Shown: positions 24,974-33,916 of the stretch, in pieces
Layout: every line of letters starts with the position of its first letter
Numbering within the stretch: the first letter of the stretch is position 1
Assembly (NCBI GenBank): GCA_024655965.1
Contig: JANLFL010000001.1
Coordinates: forward strand, 109,090 to 153,836
Direction of reading: 5' to 3'
DNA length: 44,747 bases
From: Caldisericota bacterium
GTDB taxonomy: Bacteria; Caldisericota; JANLFM01
Notes under the pieces: model-generated
What the model was told of the DNA's origin: nothing
The model's database searches: none
Seen by the model: only the letters and a program-made list of their open reading frames with translations
Translations under genes and position numbers: made by a program

Positions 24974-27900
24974 ATGAAAACTATTAGCGGAAGGCTGACA
25001 ATCGCCGTCATAATTATTTCCCTTCTCGCCCTCGCGGGTGCGCTGGTCATGGTATGGGGTTTTGTTTCCCTGGAAATTGAAAGGGAGCGGCTCGCAAATT
25101 TTAAAAACTCAGCCCAGTTAATTGCTCACCACCTTGAAGATTGGTGGAAAACCAGGATCAATCACCTTAGTTCCCTCTCCTTTGATCCACCGATAATTGA
25201 CTTCCTTCTTTCTTCTGGAAAAAATGACTCTGAAAGCCTTAAAGGTTTCCTCGGTCGGGCTTCAAAAGAATGGGGTTTCTACTCGGTTGTTATCCTCTCC
25301 CATGAGGGGAAAAACCTCCTTTCTAGTCCTCTTGATTTTTCCGAGCTTAACCTTCCGGAACTTGATTTTGACAACCTTCACGAAGCTACCGTCCCTTTCA
25401 AGCCTTCAGGATCGGAACAAGAATACGTCCTTTTGATCAAACGGGTGGAAAATCAGGGGGAAAAACTGGGATATCTGGGGGTCTTAATCGATTGGACATC
25501 GGAGGTGGAAAACCTTCTGGAGTTCCCCGTTCCCGGAACCCAGAGCGGGGAATGCTTCCTGGCGATTTTAAAGGAGGGGAGAATCCTACCCATTTCTGAT
25601 TTGAAATTCCTTCCCGGAGCGGAGTTTTCGTTTTTCCTTCCCGAACCTGAGGGGTTCACCATTCCGATGAGAAAGGCCCTTTTAGGGCAAAGCGGGACGG
25701 AAAGGGCTGTTGATTACAGGGGGGTTTCCGTTCTCGCCTCCTACCATTTCATTCCCGGGCCAAACTGGGGCTTAGTGGTCAAAGAGAATTGGGCCGAGGT
25801 GATGGCGCCAGCAAGAAGATTAGCCTGGATTGGTTTTTTTGTGGCCTTGACTTTAATTGTCCTGCTTTCCATTTTTATTTACTTTCTTTTTTCGGGAATT
25901 CTCAAGCCCCTGAAAAACCTTGAGCGCCAGGCGGATCAAATAAGCGCGGGAGCTGATGTGGAAATAAAACTGGAAAGGGCCCCAGAGGAGATAAAAAACC
26001 TGGGAAAAAATATCTCCCTGATGGTCCAAAAAATAAAACAAAAGGACGAGGAGATCCTCCGCTATGAGCGGGACTGGTCCAGAAGCCTCACCGAGACAGC
26101 AAAGGTTTTTATCATTGCCCTTGACCTTGAAGGAAAAATCTCCTTTTTCAACCGGGAAGCAGAGGAAAAACTGGGATACCAAAGGGATGAAGTTTTAGGA
26201 AAATCAGCGGAGTTTCTCTTTCCCCCAGAAAGAAGGGAAGGGGTGAAAGGCTTCATTTCCAACATCGATCTTTCCAAAATCCCCCAGAGCCAGATAATCG
26301 AGGTAATTGCGAAATCAGGGGAAGTCATGGTGGTGGATTGGGCAGTTACTTTGATCAAAGACCCCGAAGGTAAGCCTCAAACAATTGTAGGGATTGGGAC
26401 GGACATAACCGAAAAGGAGAGGATCTTAAAAGAGAGGGAATTTCAGTTAAAAAAACTGGACCTTTTAAACCGGATTAACCAGGAAATAATAGTCTCGGAT
26501 TTAGAAAACCTGACCCCAATGGCCAGAAATATCCGGGAAGTCTTGGACGCTCACACAGTATTAATTTTGAAGACTGATAGCGAAAGAAAGACCATCACCC
26601 CCATCGGGTGGAACTGGCGCCCCGGGTACTACGAAATCCCAGACGATGTCCTCGTTCAAAGACTTCCTGCTACTACCGAAAAGGGTTTGGTTGGGTGTTC
26701 CATCCGGGAAGGCCAGCCTGTGGTCTCGGGTGATGCAGAAAGGGATCCGAGAGCGCACCACATCGAAGGCACAAGTTATGCTGACGAATCGGTGATGGTC
26801 ATACCTTTGAAATTCCAGGACTCGGTTTTAGGTGCGGTTTTTGTGGGGAAAATGGGCCTTAACCAATTCAGCAAGGAGGATGAAGAGCTCCTCCAGACAA
26901 TCGCGGGATCCCTTGCAGTTGCCTTTTATAACAAGGAACTTCTGAGGGCACTAAGAGAGGAAGAGGAGCGTTTCCGCCACCTGTTTACGAGCATTCCTGA
27001 CGGGGTCGTCCTTTTCGATCAAAGCCAAACAATTCTGGAGGTTAACGATTCCCTGCTGGCCAGCCTTGGGTATAAACGGGAAGAGCTCCTGGGGAAAAAC
27101 ATCTCTATTCTGAACCATCCCGATAGCCAAGCCGCGGCTCAACAATTATTTGAGGAGGTTGTTCAAAAAGGAAGCGCGAAAAAAGAGATCTTGAACATCA
27201 CCAAAAATGGTGAGGCGATCCCGGTTGAGATCTTCACCACAAAAATCCAGTACGGTGGAAAAACCGCTTTCATTGGGGTCTCGCGGGACCTCAGGGAAAG
27301 AAAAAAATTTGAACAGTTAAAAAACGACCTCCTTTATGCTATTTCCCACGAGATGAAGACCCCAATTCAATCACTGATGGCCCTGGTTGATATTTATTCC
27401 TCCCTTGATCCGGTTCATCTTGCTGCCCGGGCGGAGGAACTCTTCGAGGTAATGAGAAGGAACATCTTCCGCCTGAAGCAACTGGTGGACAATTTCCTGG
27501 AAGCTCAGAAATTGGAACAGGAAGCCATTAAACTCGCCCCTTCCTCTTTTGAAATCTACCAAGCCATCATTGAAACGCAGGAAATGATGTCCCCCTATGC
27601 TGCTTTAAGGCGGGTGAGATTACAGAACAGGTTCCCGCCCGAGGAGTTAATCATCTTTGCGGACCGGGAAAGGCTAATTGAAGTTTTCACAAACCTCTAT
27701 TCCAACGCCCTTCGCTTCTCCCCGAAGGAGGGCACGGTAACCACTTCCATCCAAAAGAAAGGGGATTTTCTTGAGGTGGCAATTAGCGACCAAGGACCGG
27801 GAATCCCTGAAAATGAAATGGAAAATCTTTTTGAAAGGTTCTTCCGCCCCCAGTCTCCCAATCTTAAGGCAATGGCGGGAACTGGACTGGGACTATACAT

Positions 27901-28021
27901 CTCCCGGAAGATTATTGAAAGCCACGGAGGGAAAATCTGGGTCGAAACCCAAGAGGGAGAAGGTACTACCATCAGGTTTACCCTTCCCATTACAGGCCCA
28001 GGGGAAAACCTTCAGGCTTAA
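24974..28021 (+). CDS. Large membrane sensor histidine kinase (CACHE-HAMP-PAS-GAF-PAS-HisKA-HATPase)
   Basis: This 1015-residue kinase has a first membrane helix at residues 8-30 and an extracytoplasmic CACHE-like sensor domain to about 280. The second helix is at about 283-306, followed by HAMP to about 360. PAS lies at about 370-485, GAF at 495-650 and a second PAS at 661-775. The HisKA dimerisation helix has the phospho-acceptor His792 in AISHEMKTPIQSL. The ATPase domain has N (NLYSNALRFSP), G1 (DQGPGIPENEM), F (FERFFRP) and G2 (GTGLGLYISRKI) boxes. ATG 24974 follows AAAAGG and begins right before the first helix; the longer frame to 24872 runs back into the corA terminator. No response regulator is adjacent, so it is an orphan in this window. 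Confidence 0.94.
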   Translation: MKTISGRLTIAVIIISLLALAGALVMVWGFVSLEIERERLANFKNSAQLIAHHLEDWWKTRINHLSSLSFDPPIIDFLLSSGKNDSESLKGFLGRASKEWGFYSVVILSHEGKNLLSSPLDFSELNLPELDFDNLHEATVPFKPSGSEQEYVLLIKRVENQGEKLGYLGVLIDWTSEVENLLEFPVPGTQSGECFLAILKEGRILPISDLKFLPGAEFSFFLPEPEGFTIPMRKALLGQSGTERAVDYRGVSVLASYHFIPGPNWGLVVKENWAEVMAPARRLAWIGFFVALTLIVLLSIFIYFLFSGILKPLKNLERQADQISAGADVEIKLERAPEEIKNLGKNISLMVQKIKQKDEEILRYERDWSRSLTETAKVFIIALDLEGKISFFNREAEEKLGYQRDEVLGKSAEFLFPPERREGVKGFISNIDLSKIPQSQIIEVIAKSGEVMVVDWAVTLIKDPEGKPQTIVGIGTDITEKERILKEREFQLKKLDLLNRINQEIIVSDLENLTPMARNIREVLDAHTVLILKTDSERKTITPIGWNWRPGYYEIPDDVLVQRLPATTEKGLVGCSIREGQPVVSGDAERDPRAHHIEGTSYADESVMVIPLKFQDSVLGAVFVGKMGLNQFSKEDEELLQTIAGSLAVAFYNKELLRALREEEERFRHLFTSIPDGVVLFDQSQTILEVNDSLLASLGYKREELLGKNISILNHPDSQAAAQQLFEEVVQKGSAKKEILNITKNGEAIPVEIFTTKIQYGGKTAFIGVSRDLRERKKFEQLKNDLLYAISHEMKTPIQSLMALVDIYSSLDPVHLAARAEELFEVMRRNIFRLKQLVDNFLEAQKLEQEAIKLAPSSFEIYQAIIETQEMMSPYAALRRVRLQNRFPPEELIIFADRERLIEVFTNLYSNALRFSPKEGTVTTSIQKKGDFLEVAISDQGPGIPENEMENLFERFFRPQSPNLKAMAGTGLGLYISRKIIESHGGKIWVETQEGEGTTIRFTLPITGPGENLQA

Positions 28022-28058
28022 AAAAATCTTGTGGAAGGGGTTCCCCTTCCACAAGATT
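28020..28058 (-). terminator. Convergent terminator between kinase and SLH protein genes
   Basis: A perfect 16-bp inverted repeat (28025-28040 with 28043-28058) separates two convergent genes. On the minus strand it runs into seven T and should be an efficient terminator for the pilus operon. On the plus strand only a broken T-run (GACCTTTTCC) follows, so it is weaker for the kinase gene. Confidence 0.9.
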
Positions 28059-28082
28059 GACCTTTTCCTCTTTAGGAATTTT

Positions 28083-29762
28083 TTATTTCTTCAAGTTTTC
28101 AAGTAGCCTGAAAAGAAGGGCGGTGGCTTCACCTCGAGTCGCGAATCCGTAAGGCCGGAGGGTCCCATCGGGATATCCGGTGATCAGCTTCAATTCATAA
28201 GCTGTTGCCACATACTTTCTTTCCAGGTCGGTTAACCCTTCAAGGTCGGAGAAGGGAAGGTCGGGAATTGAGCGATAAACCGTATCCTCCTCGAGTCCAA
28301 GCGCCCTGACCTCCCACTGAACGATTTCCAGGCGGGTGATGTTGTCCTCCGGGAAAAAGTTCGTGTCCCGGGCAATGATCTTTTTCAAAACCAGGGCCTG
28401 AACGATTCCAAACCCCCAATGGCTTGAGGGAAGGTCGTTGAAGAAGGGGGCCACATCGGTCACTTCTTGAAACCCAAGGGCTCGGAGGAGGAAAGCCGCG
28501 AACTCCACCCTCTTCAAAGTGTCCAGAGGTCTGTAGGTCCCGTCGGGAAAACCCTGGACAATTCCCATTTCCTTTAAAGCGATGATGTTCTCCTTTGCCC
28601 AGTGTGTGGAAATGTCAGAGAAAGGAAGGTTTTCCTCAGAAGGAGCCTGTGGTTCCTGGGTAGGCTCAGGTGCCGGGGGTGCAGGGGGAGGGGGTGGAGG
28701 TGGAGGTGGCTCGGGGATTACCTTCTGAAGCTGCATCCTCCAGAGGTTGTTTGTCCCCTCCTCTCCTTGAGCGAGGAAGATGACCTCATAAGACCATGGC
28801 TTCCACTGGACCTGGGAGGTCACAGAGGGAAGGAAATCCGGGGAGATGACCCTCAAATCATTTCCATCGGGGAGGACGGAGAAGATCCGGAACTTTCCTG
28901 ATTCTTTATCAAGAGCGGGGAAGACAATGAACTGTCCATCCGGTGACCAAGATGGGCGCCAGAGGGAGGTTTCCAGATTGGCAAGGCTGTATTGCCCGGT
29001 GCCGTCCCGGTTAACGATTGCAATTGTCTGCCTCCCCTCCTCCCCTCCCACAAAGGCGATCCTCTCACCATCCGGGGAGAAGGTCCCGGCTCTTGCCCCT
29101 CCGGGGTAGTTGGTTATTTGACGGACATTCTTACCGTTTAGGTCACAAAGGAAAAGTTGATAAATCGAAGAACCCGAGGGCTTCCCCATGAAAAGAGCTT
29201 CTCCGCGGGAAGGAGAAATTCCCAAGAGGATGGGCTCCAATCCTGGATTGATCCACATCCTCTGTTCCGACCCATCTGAGTTCATCACCCAAACGGAGTA
29301 AACCCCGTTGCTTTGAGAGGTAAAAGCGATCCGGCCATCCGGAAGGAACATGGGATCGGAATTGTAATTCGTGCTGTTGGTGAGGAACTTGGGCGTCTTT
29401 CCATCCGTCCCCACGGTCACCACGTCCGTGTAAACTGTTCCCGTCTCCTTCCCGGTGGTGGCGACGATTAGAATCAGTTTCGAGCCATCGGGGCTGAAAT
29501 TTAATGACCAGACAGGGTTGGGAATGAACACAATTTGTCTCTGGTTGGAGCCATCGGGATCAGCGTAGACAATGGTGTTATTGGGCCCCTTGGCGATAAA
29601 GGCGATATACGACCCATCAGGGGCATAACGGGGGGAGACGACATCCGCCACGGTAAGCCTTTCAGTTGCGTTAACGCTCAGATAGGGAAATTGGCTTTCT
29701 CCCCTTACAGGGAAAAGCGGAAGAAGCGCAAGAACGAGCGTAAGAATCAATAGTTTTTTCAT
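28083..29762 (-). CDS. Exported TolB-like beta-propeller protein with three SLH domains
   Basis: This 559-residue protein has a signal peptide (MKKLLILTLVLALLPLFPVRG). Residues of about 30-350 contain at least five TolB/WD40-like propeller blades, recognisable by FSPDGxxIAF and DGSNQRQI/DGSEQRM units. A nine-Pro linker near residue 370 leads to three S-layer-homology domains (FSDISTHWAKENI ... FPDGTYRP; a second at about 455; a third with GYPDGTLRPYGFATRGEA). SLH domains bind secondary wall polymer or the outer layer, so the propeller is displayed at the surface. ATG 29762 with GGGGAG upstream is chosen over the longer 29819 frame. It follows the lipoprotein gene by 13 bp and is probably the last gene of the pilus operon. 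Confidence 0.9.
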   Translation of the reverse strand: MKKLLILTLVLALLPLFPVRGESQFPYLSVNATERLTVADVVSPRYAPDGSYIAFIAKGPNNTIVYADPDGSNQRQIVFIPNPVWSLNFSPDGSKLILIVATTGKETGTVYTDVVTVGTDGKTPKFLTNSTNYNSDPMFLPDGRIAFTSQSNGVYSVWVMNSDGSEQRMWINPGLEPILLGISPSRGEALFMGKPSGSSIYQLFLCDLNGKNVRQITNYPGGARAGTFSPDGERIAFVGGEEGRQTIAIVNRDGTGQYSLANLETSLWRPSWSPDGQFIVFPALDKESGKFRIFSVLPDGNDLRVISPDFLPSVTSQVQWKPWSYEVIFLAQGEEGTNNLWRMQLQKVIPEPPPPPPPPPAPPAPEPTQEPQAPSEENLPFSDISTHWAKENIIALKEMGIVQGFPDGTYRPLDTLKRVEFAAFLLRALGFQEVTDVAPFFNDLPSSHWGFGIVQALVLKKIIARDTNFFPEDNITRLEIVQWEVRALGLEEDTVYRSIPDLPFSDLEGLTDLERKYVATAYELKLITGYPDGTLRPYGFATRGEATALLFRLLENLKK

Positions 29763-29775
29763 AGGTCTCCCCTTT

Positions 29776-32493
29776 CTACCTGTATCCCAACTCAGCGAGG
29801 CGCTGAAGCAATTGCGCACGCAGGTATTCTATCATGTCCTTCCAGGTGTTCGGATCTCCATAAAAATAAGTTAAATCAGCGGAAAGAGTGAAAAAGGAGT
29901 CCTGGTCTTTTTCAACCAACCCGGTTGTTTTATCAAATAAATCAGAGGCGTTAGGAGCATCATCTATCCCAGAGTGATATTGGGGATATTGGGAAAGGTA
30001 ATCTATTGGCACTTTTGAAAGTTGGGCCCACCTTATTGGAACCCAGAATAAAGAACCCGCCAATTCTCTGGCTGCTTTTATTAGGTTCTGCTGGGCATTT
30101 TGGTTTAGCTCGCTGGGGACGATGGTCTCCGCAAGGTTGTAATAAAGGGCTTCGGAATATCTAACCAAGCGGACTAGTTCATCGAAAACGGATCGAGAAC
30201 CATTCGGAACCAATTCTAGGCTTAGTTGGCTAGATGACGATTCCACAGATTCCCAAGGGTCCCTAAAAATTGGTATGTCCAGATAATTTGTTTTGATAAC
30301 AGACAAAGAAGGTCTCAGGGTTATTTGGGCAAAGTTTGTTAAAACAATTTGAGGTACACCTGGGTCAACCTTTACCGAAAAAGAAAAATTTTTTGAACTT
30401 TTACCTTGAATCTCCTGATTTTCCCATTTCAAGGCTAAAAGGGAGTCGATTTTAACCAGCGAGCCAAGAGGGCTCGCTTCCCCGACCAATTTAGAGTTTT
30501 GGGGGATAGGGATCAATATATCGAAGTTAAGAGTATCAGTTCCGGAGTTAATCACTTTGCAAACATAATTAACGGTGTTTATCAAGGAGGTGTCTGCAAA
30601 AAGTTGCAAACTAAGATTTCCCGAAAAAGAAAATGGAGTAAAAAACTCCTGTCGGGAAGGGCTAGCTAACCATACTTTGAAAATCAATGTTTGTCCCTGG
30701 GGATTAGGCGCGATTTGAACAACGATTGTATCTGTCCGGGTTGTTTTTTCTTCCCCAACATTGACCGGTTTTAAGGCAATGCCCTCCCAGACTAAAAATC
30801 TTTGACCGTTTTCTTCCCTAAAGGTCCCGGACCCTTGGTCAATAAGGAGAACTTGAGGAGGGATTGAAGCTCTTACTGTAGCGAATTTCGTTACCGTTGA
30901 ACTATTATAAGCAATTAAATTAAGCACAAGGGTCTCGCCAGGTTGCGGGGAAGAGTTTATTGATTTTAATTGGACGGAAATTCCTCCAAGGGAAATCGCC
31001 GGGGAATAGACAGGAAGATTTTCTCCAGAAATAGCCGGAAGGGGCAACAAATCCTCAAAATCCCTGGCGACCTCATTAAGCATGTACGCATAAAGACCAG
31101 TTTCAATGTAGTATTTCTTCAATTGGGCCCATTTCGGAAGCTCAGTGAACGGAACAGATAAAGCCTTTGCCTGAGCCTTATCGAAGGCATCAACGTAGGC
31201 TTGGGACATCCCGGAGAGGTCTCCGACCCCCGAAGGAGGAAAGGCTGAGCCATACCACAAAGAATTCAAAACTCTTTTTTCCTCGTTGATAAGATCAAGG
31301 AGTTTGTTGTGGGTTTCTTTAAAAATAGTAGGGGCTTTCAGACCGTTTACTCCATCAAAGATAAAATCGACCGCCCGGTTTAATCGCCCTATCCTCTTTT
31401 GGGTGACTTGATATGAAGGATCGCTCAAGAGAGGAAGAGGAAATAGCCGGGGGATTTCGCTGGCGATATACAGGGCCCTCTCCCCGTAAATTTTTATTGC
31501 GGAAAGATAAAGGGTGCTGGCGAAATCGGATTCAGAAAGGTAATTGTAAGCCTGGGGGTCCTCGTTAAGGCTCAAGTTCTCGTAGCCCAGGAGAGGGTTC
31601 TCGTTGATCGAAGAACCGCTCATCCAGCGGTTGATCTCCTGCTCCATCCAGCCTTTAAAATTGGACCAATCCTGAACACCCGAGGGGACTTCCGGCTTTT
31701 CCCACGTGGAGACCTCGGAAGAAGGGGTGGGAGAAACTTCCGTGGGAATTGGTGTTCCCGGGGAAGGGTATGGGCCGGGTGTGGGAGAATAACCGGTGGA
31801 AGGAGGGGGTTGAGCACTTGCCATTGCCTCCGCAGCTTTTTGACCGTTCAATGCCTGCTGGAGATCTGGTTTCAATTGCAAAGCGGCTTTAAAGTATCCC
31901 AGGGCCATGGAATAATTCCCGTTAGTAAGGGCTTCATAGCCTTGCTTGGTGTATTCAACCGCAGGAACATAGGTCGTCAGAAGCCCCTGGGCCTGGAGCT
32001 TCATGTTCTGGTCGTAGCTTACAGAACTCAAGGCTTCCCGGGCTTTTTCTGCGTCCAGATAGGAAAGGTATTGCATCCCCAGCTGAAGGTAAGCCTCGTC
32101 CAGGGCGAGGAGCATCCTCTCGTCGTTGGGAATTAAATCCAGGGCTGATTTAATCTTGTTGATCGCCTCCCCGTAAGCCCCGACCGCCATGAGGTTTTGG
32201 GCTTCAGCGAACTTCCACTCTCCTGCTGCCTGCCTCAATTTCTCCTGAAGCGAAGGATTTGACGGCTCAATCTGCTGAAGCTCCTGGATTTTGGAGACAG
32301 CCTCCTCGAACTTCCGGTTAAGCATCAATTGGTCAACGAGCATCAAATCCTCGCTGGTTACCCTGGTTTTTGCAGGGGGTTTCCCAGGGGTAGTGACAAC
32401 TTGAGTTCCCGGGCCTTGAGCGCAAGAAGTGATCAAAAGGGAGATCAAAATAATTACAAGAACCTGGAGCCCCCTAACCCTTGTTATTCGCAT
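29776..32493 (-). CDS. Large TPR-containing lipoprotein of the pilus operon
   Basis: This 905-residue protein has a lipoprotein signal peptide with lipobox LITSC near residue 24. Helical TPR-like repeats follow at about residues 40-220 (FEEAVSKIQELQQIEPSNPSL, YGEAINKIKSALDLIPNDE, YSMALGYFKAALQLKPDLQ). A Pro/Ser/Thr-rich linker lies at about 225-270 and a long helical region of unknown fold at about 280-490. Two or more beta-sandwich segments resembling the DUF11/conserved-repeat type lie at about 500-740 (NSSPQPGETLVLNLIAYNSS). A final helical part completes it. ATG 32493 with AGGAGATTTA in front is preferred to 32517. The position after pilO suggests a structural or assembly role at the cell surface, but no pilus-specific domain is recognised. 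Confidence 0.82.
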   Translation of the reverse strand: MRITRVRGLQVLVIILISLLITSCAQGPGTQVVTTPGKPPAKTRVTSEDLMLVDQLMLNRKFEEAVSKIQELQQIEPSNPSLQEKLRQAAGEWKFAEAQNLMAVGAYGEAINKIKSALDLIPNDERMLLALDEAYLQLGMQYLSYLDAEKAREALSSVSYDQNMKLQAQGLLTTYVPAVEYTKQGYEALTNGNYSMALGYFKAALQLKPDLQQALNGQKAAEAMASAQPPPSTGYSPTPGPYPSPGTPIPTEVSPTPSSEVSTWEKPEVPSGVQDWSNFKGWMEQEINRWMSGSSINENPLLGYENLSLNEDPQAYNYLSESDFASTLYLSAIKIYGERALYIASEIPRLFPLPLLSDPSYQVTQKRIGRLNRAVDFIFDGVNGLKAPTIFKETHNKLLDLINEEKRVLNSLWYGSAFPPSGVGDLSGMSQAYVDAFDKAQAKALSVPFTELPKWAQLKKYYIETGLYAYMLNEVARDFEDLLPLPAISGENLPVYSPAISLGGISVQLKSINSSPQPGETLVLNLIAYNSSTVTKFATVRASIPPQVLLIDQGSGTFREENGQRFLVWEGIALKPVNVGEEKTTRTDTIVVQIAPNPQGQTLIFKVWLASPSRQEFFTPFSFSGNLSLQLFADTSLINTVNYVCKVINSGTDTLNFDILIPIPQNSKLVGEASPLGSLVKIDSLLALKWENQEIQGKSSKNFSFSVKVDPGVPQIVLTNFAQITLRPSLSVIKTNYLDIPIFRDPWESVESSSSQLSLELVPNGSRSVFDELVRLVRYSEALYYNLAETIVPSELNQNAQQNLIKAARELAGSLFWVPIRWAQLSKVPIDYLSQYPQYHSGIDDAPNASDLFDKTTGLVEKDQDSFFTLSADLTYFYGDPNTWKDMIEYLRAQLLQRLAELGYR

Positions 32494-32523
32494 TAAATCT
32501 CCTCTCCCTCCTTTCATTGGAGA

Positions 32524-32847
32524 TTATGGGGAAACAGGCACAAAGGGATTGGCTTTCCCCATCTCTGTTATGGGAACTTCAAGCGGGGGGACCGGGATGA
32601 ACCTCATTTTTATCGAGTTGTCGATCTCCGCGTTGAACGAAGGAGCGGTAGTCCACCGCAGGATCTCCTCTTTTGATGGTTCCACCAACGGCCTTTGTCC
32701 CCACAATACCTCATTCACGGGATCCAGGATATGCGGATCCGAATAAACTACAAGGGCAAAAACCCCAACTATCAGGAAGGCAAGAATCAACAAAATTGTG
32801 GAAACTTTGACCTTCGCTCTTAACTTCTTCACTTTAACAGGGCTCAC
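32524..32847 (-). CDS. Small one-helix protein at the PilP position
   Basis: This 107-residue protein has a basic N-terminus and one membrane helix (ILLILAFLIVGVFALVVY). About 70 outer residues end in ITEMGKANPFVPVSP. A G-x-x-x-PF-P ending recalls PilP-type proteins and other small pilus-assembly factors, but similarity is too short to assign one. The start overlaps the pilO stop by 4 nt, and 30 bp separate it from the lipoprotein gene. It may link the PilNO platform to surface components. Confidence 0.7.
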   Translation of the reverse strand: MSPVKVKKLRAKVKVSTILLILAFLIVGVFALVVYSDPHILDPVNEVLWGQRPLVEPSKEEILRWTTAPSFNAEIDNSIKMRFIPVPPLEVPITEMGKANPFVPVSP

Positions 32848-33377
32848 TGGCCACCTCCCGGCTTTAAGAAAAGGGTGCAGTCAAGTTTTACGCTTACCTC
32901 CGCGGAACCATCGATGGACATCGCGGAGACATCCACAACCCGGGGGAAATAATAGAGAGCTCTGAGGAAAGAAAGGACTTTGAAATAGTCCCCCTTAACC
33001 GTCATCTGGAAGCTGGAAATCGTATTTCCATCGGCTTGAACAGGCGGTGAAGGGTTGGAAATACTAACAATGGTCACCCCGTGGGTTTTGGCAACCTGTT
33101 CCATCTGAACGAGGAAAGTCGGGGTTTCCGTGTCAGGGGAGAGGACTTTACCCAAAAGCTCAAGCCTTTCTTTATAAAGCTCCTCTCGAACCCCCAGGGA
33201 AGGGGTAAATCGGCTGAGCTCAATCAATGTTTGAAGCCTGATCGATTCTTTTTCCAGTTTGTCTCGGAGTTCCGCGTTCCTCTGCCACATGGGAACAAAG
33301 AGGAGGGAATAGAAAATATAGCCCACGAGGATAATGACCACAAAGAATAAAATAAGGCTGACAGTGCGCCTTCTCAT
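32844..33377 (-). CDS. pilO: Type IV pilus inner-membrane platform protein PilO
   Basis: This 177-residue protein has one N-terminal membrane helix (TVSLILFFVVIILVGYIFYSLLF). A coiled-coil segment (MWQRNAELRDKLEKESIRLQ) follows. The C-terminal ferredoxin-like domain has the family-typical FQMTVKGDYFKVLSFLRALY. PilO pairs with PilN in the membrane and links the cytoplasmic motor complex to the outside. The start overlaps pilN by 4 nt. Confidence 0.88.
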   Translation of the reverse strand: MRRRTVSLILFFVVIILVGYIFYSLLFVPMWQRNAELRDKLEKESIRLQTLIELSRFTPSLGVREELYKERLELLGKVLSPDTETPTFLVQMEQVAKTHGVTIVSISNPSPPVQADGNTISSFQMTVKGDYFKVLSFLRALYYFPRVVDVSAMSIDGSAEVSVKLDCTLFLKPGGGQ

Positions 33378-33907
33378 GGGGTTACCCTCTTAATCGTCCC
33401 GGAAATCTCGAAATTCCAGATTTTTTCACCCGGGGAAACGGAGTTGATGCTCACGCTCTCCAGTGGTTGCCATTTTGTGAGGGAAAAGAAAAAACGTGAG
33501 ACATCGAGGATGGTGGGGGCGACCCCCTTCATTAAAACTTTCCCCTCTTTATCAACTGAAAGGGAGGATAAAGCCACCTTCGTGGGCACGTACCTTGCAA
33601 AATCGCTCAGGAAAACGTACCAGTTATTAAGTTTGGCGAGTAATTTCCCAAGGTAGGCTTCTTGGTTTTTTAACTGGCTTTCCAGGGATTCCAGGTTTTT
33701 TATCTGCTTTTCTAAGGGGGCATAGGCTTGGAGTTCGCTCTGAACCTGATTCAGCTGGTTCTGAGTGAAGAGGACCATTGTGTTCAAACCGATGTACACG
33801 AGAACAAGGAGAAGAACGAAAAAGAGCAAGACAAAAAGAAGGTTTCTCTCCTCCTTCGTGAGGACCCCTTTTCTTGGCGGAAGAAGGTTAATGTCTAATC
33901 GAACCAT
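33374..33907 (-). CDS. pilN: Type IV pilus inner-membrane platform protein PilN
   Basis: This 177-residue protein has the short cytoplasmic start LDINLLPPRK that binds the groove of PilM. A membrane helix (LLFVLLFFVLLLVLVYIGLNT) is followed by a coiled coil and a ferredoxin-like domain. INLLPP is the hallmark of PilN. It lies 9 bp after pilM and overlaps pilO by 4 nt, the standard MNO order. Confidence 0.92.
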   Translation of the reverse strand: MVRLDINLLPPRKGVLTKEERNLLFVLLFFVLLLVLVYIGLNTMVLFTQNQLNQVQSELQAYAPLEKQIKNLESLESQLKNQEAYLGKLLAKLNNWYVFLSDFARYVPTKVALSSLSVDKEGKVLMKGVAPTILDVSRFFFSLTKWQPLESVSINSVSPGEKIWNFEISGTIKRVTP

Positions 33908-33916
33908 TTCCGCACC

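Noticed and set aside
28020-28058. The long inverted repeat as an insertion-sequence end or mobile element
   Set aside because: It is a single hairpin with a T-run between convergent genes, has no transposase or target duplication, and is fully explained as a terminator.
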